DNA of 5,378 nucleotides from DASUZD01 sp036377055. Its GTDB lineage: Bacteria; Actinomycetota; Thermoleophilia; Gaiellales; Gaiellaceae. Of the stretch, positions 1 to 4,205 are shown one piece after another (position 1 is the stretch's first letter; the number at the start of each line of letters is the position of its first letter). The notes under the pieces were generated by a model. The model did no database searches. It was not told the DNA's origin and saw only the letters and a program-made list of their open reading frames with translations. The stretch is taken from contig DASUZD010000073.1 in the NCBI GenBank assembly GCA_036377055.1, forward strand, positions 1 to 5,378, written 5' to 3'. Position numbers and translations under genes: made by a program.

Positions 1-71
1 CCGCGCAGCTCGTCCTGGCGGGCCTTGATCGATTCGGCATCGTTCTTGCGCGGCCAGCGCTTCAGCTCCAC
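1..71 (-). CDS. 5' end of an unidentified leftward gene (partial)
   Basis: The reverse strand has an open frame from a GTG at 71-69 to the left edge, about 23 codons, beginning MELKRWPRKNDAESIKARQD and ending in DELR. The peptide is charged and lysine/arginine/glutamate rich, looks helix-forming after residue 10, and shows no signal peptide or membrane segment in the visible part. The start is chosen because a TANNNT hexamer (TAACCT, reverse strand 84-79) lies 7 nt upstream, which would give a leaderless message; no Shine-Dalgarno is visible. A TTG further upstream in the same frame is an alternative start. The gene is divergent from the di-iron protein gene at 95. I do not recognise the product, and the fragment is too short to assign a family. 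Reality of the gene is inferred from the open frame, the plausible peptide and the symmetrical promoter layout. Confidence 0.45.
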   Translation of the reverse strand, partial: MELKRWPRKNDAESIKARQDELR

Positions 72-98
72 GCGGGCAAGGTTAATCTGCCCCCGTGG
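61..98. promoter_or_regulatory. Divergent promoter region with a 31-bp dyad
   Basis: An inverted repeat centred on base 83 runs from 68 to 98. CCACG-c-GGGCA on the left matches TGCCC-c-CGTGG on the right, with 10 of 11 arm positions complementary around a 9-nt centre. The centre holds two overlapping -10-like hexamers: TAATCT on + (83-88) and TAACCT on - (84-79). They are followed after 6 and 7 nt by GTG codons at 95 (+) and 71 (-), the spacing expected if transcription starts at or next to the start codon. A weak -35-like TTCAGC (61-66) lies 16 nt upstream of the + hexamer; no good -35 is seen for the - strand. The dyad could be an operator shared by both genes. Confidence 0.4.
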
Positions 99-907
99 CA
101 ACCACGGAGGTGAAGGTCGAAGAGCAGATGGAGCGCGAGGCGTATGCCGGCGTGCTCCGCTTCTACGAGCTCGCGAAGAAGCAGGAGTGGCAGGTGCGGG
201 ACCTGCCCTGGGGTGAGATCCCGCCGATTCCCGAGGCGAAGGGCACCCCGCAGAAGATCGCGCGCCGCCGCGACATGTGGCGCTCGGTGATCACGCAGCA
301 GCTCCAAGCCGACGAGCTTGCCTGCGAGATGTCCTCACAGCTCCTCAACATCGCCCCGGACCACGAGGCGAAGCTCTACTACTCGACGATGGTGCAGGAC
401 GAGTCGCGCCACACGGAGGCGTGGCTCAAGCTCGCGGCGGCGGCGGGCGGGACCACCGAGCGCGACCCGCACCTCGACGAGCTCGCCCACCAGGTGCTCG
501 AGGCGGACACGCTCGAGGAGAAGGTCTTCATGATGCAGGTCTTCTACGAGCGCCTGATCATCGCGCGCTTCCGGCTGATCGCCCGCTCGTCGCGCGGCAC
601 GGTTCTCGAGGACCTCTGCAACCGGCTGACCGTCGACGACGGCATCCACCATGGCGCAGGCATGGCGTACGAGCGCGTACTCCTCGAGTCGGCGTCCGAA
701 AAGACGAAGCGGCAGCTCGTGGAGGCGGCCAACCGCCTGCTCCCGGTGTTCGTCTCGCATGCGCTCTGGCGGCCGCGCGAGCGCGCGTGGATCGGCCGCG
801 CGATGGAGTCGCGCGACGTGCAGCGCCTGCGCGAGGACATCGACCTCGGGATCAGGCTCGCGGGGTCGCTCGGCCTCGACGTGAGCGGCATAGAGCTCGA
901 CATCTAG
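95..907 (+). CDS. Ferritin/ribonucleotide reductase R2-like di-iron protein
   Basis: This encodes a 270-residue, probably cytosolic, all-helical protein of the ferritin-like superfamily. The carboxylate/histidine pattern of a di-iron four-helix bundle is visible: E74 in QADELACE, E103 and H106 in DESRH, E152 in FYERL, and D182 and H185 in DDGIHH. This is the E...ExxH...E...D/ExxH arrangement. Family members act as oxidases, oxygenases, ferritins or radical-generating R2 subunits; the substrate cannot be read from sequence, and the second motif uses Asp where Glu is more usual. The GTG at 95 is chosen because a TANNNT hexamer ends 6 nt before it and no Shine-Dalgarno is present. An in-frame ATG at 128 is the main alternative; GGAGG at 106-110 lies 17 nt before it, too far for a normal site. 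The TAG stop shares one base with the folD GTG, so the two are probably cotranscribed and translationally coupled. Confidence 0.8.
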   Translation: MATTEVKVEEQMEREAYAGVLRFYELAKKQEWQVRDLPWGEIPPIPEAKGTPQKIARRRDMWRSVITQQLQADELACEMSSQLLNIAPDHEAKLYYSTMVQDESRHTEAWLKLAAAAGGTTERDPHLDELAHQVLEADTLEEKVFMMQVFYERLIIARFRLIARSSRGTVLEDLCNRLTVDDGIHHGAGMAYERVLLESASEKTKRQLVEAANRLLPVFVSHALWRPRERAWIGRAMESRDVQRLREDIDLGIRLAGSLGLDVSGIELDI

Positions 908-1761
908 TGGCCGCGACTTTGCTGGACGGCCGCGCGCTCGCCGCGAAGGTGCGGGCTGCGGTGAAGGAGGAGGTCGCCGAGCTCGGCGCGCTGCGGCTCG
1001 CGACCGTCGTCGTCGGCGACGACCCCGCGTCGCACCTCTACATCGACCTGAAGCACAAGGCGGCGAAGGAGGCCGGGATCGAGCCGATCGACCACCGGCT
1101 CCCGGCGGACGTGCCGGAGGACGAGCTGGTCGACTTCGTCCGGGGGCTGAGCGACGACGACGAGATCGACGCGATCCTGCCGCAGCTCCCGCTGCCGGGC
1201 GGGCAGGACGAGGCGCGCGTGATCCGCGCCGTCGACCCAGCGAAGGACGTCGACGGCTTCCATCCGCTGAACGCCGGCTACCTCTACCTCGGCCGTCCCA
1301 CGCTCGTCCCCGCGACGCCGCGCGGCGTGCTCGCGCTCCTCGACGAGTACCGCATCCCGCTCGACGGCGCGCGTGCCGTCGTCGTCGGAAGGAGCGACAT
1401 CGTCGGCAAGCCCGTCTCCCATCTGCTCCTCCAGCGCAACGCAACTGTGACGATCTGTCACTCCCACACGGACGACCTGGCGCGTCAGACGCTCGACGCC
1501 GACGTGCTCGTGGTCGCCGTCGGGATCGCCGGGCTCGTCGACGCCGAGATGGTGAAGCAGGGCGCCGCGGTCGTCGACGTAGGCCAGAACCGCACCGAGG
1601 CCGGGCTGGTCGGCGACGTCGATCCGGGCGTGGCCGAGCGGGCCGCGTTCCTGACTCCCGTGCCCGGTGGAGTCGGGCCGATGACGATCGCGTCCCTGCT
1701 CCAGAACACGGTTCTGGCAGCGCGTTTTCGGCGCGGGCTGCTTGCGTTCCCCGGTGACTGA
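907..1761 (+). CDS. folD: Bifunctional methylene-THF dehydrogenase/cyclohydrolase FolD
   Basis: FolD interconverts 5,10-methylene-, 5,10-methenyl- and 10-formyl-tetrahydrofolate with NADP in the cytosol, supplying one-carbon units for purines and initiator Met-tRNA formylation. The protein is 284 residues, a normal length. The substrate domain carries Y45 and K49 in SHLYIDLK, Q93 in ILPQLPLPG and D116 in KDVDGFHP, matching the tyrosine, lysine, glutamine and aspartate of the known active site. The Rossmann part shows VVGRSDIVGKP (about 159-169), then TVTICHSHT, then DVGQN, and near the C-terminus TPVPGGVGPMTIASLLQNT. The usual PCTP motif reads PATP (135-138), a small variation. The start is the GTG sharing its first base with the preceding TAG stop, which gives the expected N-terminus MAATLLDGRALA. 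Longer readings of the frame into the upstream gene are shadow. There is no clear Shine-Dalgarno, so coupling to the upstream gene is likely. Confidence 0.97.
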   Translation: MAATLLDGRALAAKVRAAVKEEVAELGALRLATVVVGDDPASHLYIDLKHKAAKEAGIEPIDHRLPADVPEDELVDFVRGLSDDDEIDAILPQLPLPGGQDEARVIRAVDPAKDVDGFHPLNAGYLYLGRPTLVPATPRGVLALLDEYRIPLDGARAVVVGRSDIVGKPVSHLLLQRNATVTICHSHTDDLARQTLDADVLVVAVGIAGLVDAEMVKQGAAVVDVGQNRTEAGLVGDVDPGVAERAAFLTPVPGGVGPMTIASLLQNTVLAARFRRGLLAFPGD

Positions 1762-1770
1762 CGCTACGCT
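1742..1770 (+). promoter_or_regulatory. Possible csp promoter inside the folD 3' end
   Basis: TTGCGT (1742-1747) and TACGCT (1765-1770) are separated by 17 nt, the ideal sigma70-type spacing, and fit the loose actinobacterial TTGNNN/TANNNT pattern. Each hexamer matches the E. coli consensus at only three positions. Transcription would start near 1777 and give a leader of about 66 nt that contains the 1793-1817 hairpin. No better pair is seen between folD and csp. Confidence 0.35.
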
Positions 1771-1792
1771 TCGGCGCGCTTAACCCGTTGGT

Positions 1793-1821
1793 CGGCGGCT
1801 CGGTGCCCGGGCCGTCGTTTT
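1793..1821 (+). terminator. Hairpin plus T-run after folD, in the csp leader
   Basis: Bases 1793-1803 pair with 1807-1817 in an 11-bp, very GC-rich stem with two G-U pairs and a TGC loop, followed directly by TTTT (1818-1821) and further T-rich sequence. It has the form of a Rho-independent terminator 31 nt after the folD stop. Only 25 nt separate the stem from the csp start codon, so any csp promoter must lie upstream, and the same hairpin would then sit in the csp leader as a possible attenuator. The T-run is short, so termination could be partial. Confidence 0.6.
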
Positions 1822-1831
1822 CATGTTGTTG

Positions 1832-1838
1832 AAGGAGG
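1832..1838 (+). promoter_or_regulatory. Strong ribosome binding site that decides the csp TTG start
   Basis: AAGGAGG matches the anti-Shine-Dalgarno perfectly and ends 4 nt before the TTG at 1843. It supports a non-ATG start giving the canonical N-terminus MAQGTVKWF. Bases 1818-1823 (TTTTCA) could pair with 1830-1835 (TGAAGG) and weakly cover its 5' part. Confidence 0.8.
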
Positions 1839-1842
1839 AAAG

Positions 1843-2043
1843 TTGGCTCAGGGCACCGTGAAGTGGTTCTCGAATGAGAAGGGCTATGGGTTCATCGAGC
1901 GCGAGGGTGGCGAGGACGTCTTCGTCCACTTCTCGGCGATCACGATGGACGGCTACAAGTCGCTGACCGAGGGCCAGCGCGTGGAGTTCGAGGTCGTTCA
2001 GGGCCCGAAGGGCGCCCAGGCCGCGAACGTCCAGGCAGTCTAG
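1843..2043 (+). CDS. csp: Cold-shock domain protein, CspA family
   Basis: This encodes a 66-residue single cold-shock domain (five-stranded OB fold) that binds single-stranded RNA and DNA. Members act as RNA chaperones and, in E. coli, as transcription antiterminators that melt hairpins. The RNA-binding motifs are both intact: RNP1 KGYGFI at 13-18 and RNP2 VFVHF at 26-30, with W8 and F9 in VKWF. Length and ends (MAQGTVKWF to AANVQAV) are typical, and the gene covers the whole domain. The start is TTG, supported by a strong Shine-Dalgarno. Terminator-like hairpins lie on both sides (1793-1821 and 2068-2096), so the gene looks like its own small unit, although readthrough into gatC is possible. 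Whether it responds to cold or is constitutive cannot be told from sequence; many genomes carry several paralogues. Confidence 0.96.
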   Translation: MAQGTVKWFSNEKGYGFIEREGGEDVFVHFSAITMDGYKSLTEGQRVEFEVVQGPKGAQAANVQAV

Positions 2044-2044
2044 A

Positions 2045-2085
2045 CTTCCTTTCGGAACTCGAACACTAGGGCCTCCGAAAGGGGG
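2045..2085 (+). promoter_or_regulatory. Putative antiterminator stem downstream of csp
   Basis: Bases 2045-2056 can pair with 2074-2085 over 12 bp, including two G-U pairs. The core CCTTTCGG (2048-2055) matches CCGAAAGG (2075-2082) perfectly, with a 17-nt loop. The right arm takes up the loop and parts of both arms of the terminator at 2068-2096, so the two folds exclude each other. The left arm begins two bases after the csp stop codon, where a terminating ribosome would cover it. Pairing was read by eye; no energies were computed. Confidence 0.45.
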
Positions 2086-2096
2086 CCCTTCTTTTT
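2068..2096 (+). terminator. Rho-independent terminator after csp
   Basis: AGGGCCTCC (2068-2076) pairs with GGGGGCCCT (2081-2089) over 9 bp with one G-U pair, closed by a GAAA tetraloop of the stable GNRA class, then TTCTTTTT. It begins 24 nt after the csp stop. It overlaps a competing stem at 2045-2085. Confidence 0.9.
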
Positions 2097-2114
2097 GCGA
2101 GGATCTCTGCACAG

Positions 2115-2396
2115 ATGGCGATCGAACGAGACGAGGTTCTGCACGTGGCGCGGCTCGCGCGGCTAGCACTGACCGACGACGAGATCGACCGGCTCGGGCG
2201 CGAGTTGAACGCGATCCTGGACGCGGTCGGCAAGGTCTCGGAGCTCGACCTGGACGAAGTCGAGCCGACCTCGCACCCGCTGGCGCTCGTGAACGTGTGG
2301 GCCGAGGACGAGCCGCGACCTTCGCTGCCGCTCGAGGAGGCGCTCGCGAACGCGCCCGAGCGGGCGGGGAGCTTCTTCCGCGTCCCCGGGTCGTGA
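2115..2396 (+). CDS. gatC: Asp-tRNA(Asn)/Glu-tRNA(Gln) amidotransferase subunit C
   Basis: GatC is the small subunit of the GatCAB amidotransferase. It wraps around the GatA-GatB interface and stabilises GatA. The protein has 93 residues, the usual size. The N-terminal helical part carries the family pattern VLHVARLARLALTDDEID (8-25) followed by ELNAILDAV. The middle has the ELDLDEVEPTSHPL stretch (43-56), and the end shows NAPERAGSFFRVP (79-91), the typical NAP...F-VP tail. The ATG at 2115 gives a standard N-terminus; a GAGGA at 2099-2103 is an acceptable but rather distant ribosome site (11 nt). It is the only ATG start among the genes here. The gene begins 18 nt after the T-tract of the csp terminator, leaving no obvious room for its own promoter. 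Confidence 0.95.
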   Translation: MAIERDEVLHVARLARLALTDDEIDRLGRELNAILDAVGKVSELDLDEVEPTSHPLALVNVWAEDEPRPSLPLEEALANAPERAGSFFRVPGS

Positions 2397-2426
2397 CGGT
2401 GCGGGGGACGGATCGTCACGGTGTTG

Positions 2427-2451
2427 GCACGGTCTCGTACGAGATCCGTGC
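2427..2451. repeat. 25-bp interrupted palindrome between gatC and gatA
   Basis: GCACGG (2427-2432) and CCGTGC (2446-2451) flank a perfect 12-bp palindrome, TCTCGTACGAGA (2433-2444), with a single unpaired T at 2445. As RNA it would form about 10 bp with a GUAC loop and one bulge. No T-run follows, so it is not an intrinsic terminator. It could be an operator for a dimeric regulator or an RNA processing structure. Part of the right arm (2443-2449) can also pair with ACGGATC at 2408-2414. Confidence 0.5.
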
Positions 2452-2463
2452 GTCCACCGCGGC

Positions 2464-2495
2464 TAGCCTGTTCTCAGGGGTCTCGGGGGACCCCT
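2464..2495 (+). promoter_or_regulatory. Possible gatA -10 element and leader hairpin
   Basis: TAGCCT (2464-2469) fits TANNNT and lies inside the 8-bp palindrome GGCTAGCC. A transcript started about 7 nt downstream would begin near 2476, where AGGGGTC (2476-2482) pairs with GACCCCT (2489-2495) over 7 bp. No convincing -35 is present 16-19 nt upstream, so the promoter is tentative; the hairpin is clear on paper. Confidence 0.3.
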
Positions 2496-2508
2496 CGGGG
2501 GCACGTGG

Positions 2509-2513
2509 GGAGG
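2509..2513 (+). promoter_or_regulatory. Ribosome binding site for gatA
   Basis: GGAGG, within GGGGAGG from 2507, ends 7 nt before the GTG at 2521, an ideal spacing. This fixes that GTG as the gatA start. Confidence 0.8.
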
Positions 2514-2520
2514 CGTTCGC

Positions 2521-3951
2521 GTGACCCCCGCGATCGACACGCTTCGGCTCACGGCGGAGGAGGCGATGGGCCTGCTCGAGCGGCGCGACGTGTCCGCCGC
2601 CGAGCTTCACCGCGCCTACATCGACGCGATCGCCGAGCGCGACGGCGAGTTGCACGCCTACCTCCGCGTCGTCGAGGAGCCCGAGCCCGGCGCCGACGGC
2701 GTTCCGATCGCGCTCAAGGACGTGATCGGCACGAAGGGGATCGAGACGACCGCGGGCTCGAAGATCCTCCAGGGCTACCGACCCGTGTTCGACTCGACGG
2801 TCGCCGTGCGCTGCAAGGCGGCCGGCCTGCCCTTCCTCGGCAAGACGAACACGGACGAGTTCGCGATGGGCTCGTCCACCGAGAACTCGGCCTTCGGCCC
2901 GACGTACAACCCGTGGGACCCGACGCGCGTCCCGGGCGGCTCCGGCGGCGGCTCTGCGGCGGCGGTCGCGGCCGGGCTGGCGCCCTGGGCGCTCGGCTCC
3001 GACACCGGCGGCTCGATCAAGCAGCCGGCCTCGCTGTGCGGGATCGTCGGCCTGCGTCCGACCTACGGGACCGTCTCCCGCTACGGGATCGTCGCGTTCG
3101 CGTCCAGCCTCGACCAGGTCGGGCCGACGACGAAGACGGTTCGCGACTGCGCGCTCCTGTACCGGATCATCGCCGGCCGCGATCCCTGCGACTCGACCAC
3201 GGTCGACGTGCCGCCGGTCGAGCTGCCCGAGGCGGAGGACCTGCGCGGCGTCCGCATCGGCGTCCCGGTCGAGCTGAACGAGGCCGAGGGCATCGAGCCG
3301 GGAGTCGCGGCGCGGGTCAGCCGCGCGATCGAGCTCGCCGAGAGCCTCGGCGCCGAGGTCGAGGAGTGTCGGCTCCCGCGCTCGGTCGACTACGGCCTCG
3401 CGTGCTACTACCTGATCGCACCGGCGGAGGCGTCGTCGAACCTGGCTCGCTACGACGGTGTCCGCTACGGCTACCGCGCGGCGGGCACGACCCGCGACGA
3501 GCTGTACGAGCGGACGCGCAACGAGGGCTTCGGCGACGAGCCGATAAGGCGGATCATGGTCGGGACGTACGCCCTTTCGGCCGGGTACTACGAGGCGTAC
3601 TACGGCCAGGCGCAGAAGGTGCGCACGCTGATCGCGCGCGAGCACGCGGAGCTGTTCGAGCGCTACGACGTGCTCGTCTCGCCGACCTCGCCGACAGTCG
3701 CGTTCAAGCTCGGCGAGCGGGCGGACGACCCGCTCGCGATGTACCTCGCCGATCTGCTCACGATCCCGTCGTGCATGGCCGGGCTGCCCGGGCTGTCGAT
3801 GCCATGCGGCCTCTCCGAGGGCCTGCCGGTCGGGCTCCAGCTCGTGGGGCCCCAGCTGGCGGAAAGCACGCTCTTCCGCGTCGGCCACGCGCTCGAGCGC
3901 GCGCTCGAGTTCGACTTCGTCCCCGACCGTCTGAGGACCGTAGCGGCGTGA
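2521..3951 (+). CDS. gatA: Asp-tRNA(Asn)/Glu-tRNA(Gln) amidotransferase subunit A
   Basis: GatA is the amidase-signature glutaminase subunit. It releases ammonia from glutamine, which is channelled to GatB for amidation of the misacylated tRNA. The protein has 476 residues, close to the usual 480-490. The Ser-cisSer-Lys triad is complete: K66 in PIALKDVIG, cis-S141 in PGGSGGGS and nucleophile S165 in DTGGSIKQPA. The intervals of 75 and 24 residues equal those of the characterised S. aureus enzyme (K79, S154, S178). Other family marks are GKTNTDEFAMGSSTENSAFG (107-126) and RPTYGTVSRYG. The signature has small variations, GGSGGGS where GGSSGGS is common and SIKQP where SIRQP is common, which should not affect catalysis. 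The GTG start has a good GGAGG. The stop overlaps the GTG of the next ORF (GTGA), so they are coupled. A 124-nt structured spacer separates gatA from gatC. Confidence 0.97.
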   Translation: MTPAIDTLRLTAEEAMGLLERRDVSAAELHRAYIDAIAERDGELHAYLRVVEEPEPGADGVPIALKDVIGTKGIETTAGSKILQGYRPVFDSTVAVRCKAAGLPFLGKTNTDEFAMGSSTENSAFGPTYNPWDPTRVPGGSGGGSAAAVAAGLAPWALGSDTGGSIKQPASLCGIVGLRPTYGTVSRYGIVAFASSLDQVGPTTKTVRDCALLYRIIAGRDPCDSTTVDVPPVELPEAEDLRGVRIGVPVELNEAEGIEPGVAARVSRAIELAESLGAEVEECRLPRSVDYGLACYYLIAPAEASSNLARYDGVRYGYRAAGTTRDELYERTRNEGFGDEPIRRIMVGTYALSAGYYEAYYGQAQKVRTLIAREHAELFERYDVLVSPTSPTVAFKLGERADDPLAMYLADLLTIPSCMAGLPGLSMPCGLSEGLPVGLQLVGPQLAESTLFRVGHALERALEFDFVPDRLRTVAA

Positions 3952-4205
3952 GGCGGATCGTCGACACCGCGGCCGAGTTCGTCCCCGCCGCCGAGCGCGT
4001 CTTCGGCGTCCAGCCGCGCGTCCTCGACGGCTCGCGCGCGGTCCTGATCGGCGACCTCAAGCTCTCGCTCGAGGCGGGCGAGCGCGAGCTCTGGCTGATC
4101 CGGATGCACTCGCTCGCGCTCGAGGAGCGCCTGACGATGGTCGAGGTGCGGGGGTCGATCGAGGACGCGCTCCGCGAGGCGAAGGAGGCCGCCCGTGCCG
4201 CGTGA
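3948..4205 (+). CDS. Uncharacterised 85-residue protein between gatA and gatB
   Basis: I do not recognise this protein. Its GTG overlaps the gatA stop in a GTGA arrangement, and its last 11 bases overlap the start of gatB, so it is locked into the operon by coupling on both sides. AGGA at 3934-3937, 10 nt upstream, may help initiation. Third codon positions are almost entirely G or C, like its neighbours, which supports real coding. The protein has no cysteine, signal peptide or membrane segment. It reads as an N-terminal helix (about 4-19), probable strands around 24-42 and 47-54 (RAVLIGDL, ELWLIRMH), a strand at 62-68 (LTMVEVR) and a charged C-terminal helix (70-85, SIEDALREAKEAARA), suggesting a small soluble alpha/beta domain. 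Position suggests a role tied to GatCAB, such as an accessory subunit or regulator, but that is only inference. The large upstream extension of this frame across gatA is a shadow. Confidence 0.75.
   Translation: MRRIVDTAAEFVPAAERVFGVQPRVLDGSRAVLIGDLKLSLEAGERELWLIRMHSLALEERLTMVEVRGSIEDALREAKEAARAA
4182..4188 (+). promoter_or_regulatory. Ribosome binding site that decides the gatB start
   Basis: AAGGAGG, a perfect Shine-Dalgarno, lies inside the end of the preceding small ORF and stops 6 nt before GTG 4195. It fixes that start over the nearby out-of-frame GTG at 4202. Confidence 0.88.

Noticed and set aside
25..216. 63-codon forward frame at the left edge
   Set aside because: It crosses the divergent promoter and the di-iron gene out of frame, with no ribosome site and no plausible protein character.
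277..906. Upstream extension of the folD frame
   Set aside because: It is read out of frame through the di-iron gene, with Arg/Ala/Pro-rich sequence. FolD homology begins only at GTG 907.
335..1444. 369-codon reverse-strand frame across the di-iron gene and folD
   Set aside because: Long arginine-rich runs and complete overlap with two well-supported genes mark it as a GC shadow.
2446..2462. ACCGCG near a gatA leader hairpin, suggesting a T-box riboswitch
   Set aside because: The UGGN bulge needed to contact the tRNA CCA end is missing, as are a specifier loop and an antiterminator/terminator pair.
2159..2467. The 9-mer GCGGCTAGC present at 2159-2167 and 2459-2467
   Set aside because: One copy is inside gatC coding sequence. 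Two short matches without further shared flanks are compatible with chance.
2416..3888. 490-codon reverse-strand frame antisense to gatA
   Set aside because: It lies opposite the full GatA coding sequence; its composition is arginine/alanine/glycine/leucine-rich, as expected from reading a GC-rich gene backwards, and it shows no recognisable motif or promoter.
2421..3947. Upstream extension of the small ORF frame across gatA
   Set aside because: It is an out-of-frame reading of gatA with arginine-rich low-complexity content. Only the part from GTG 3948 lies clear of gatA.
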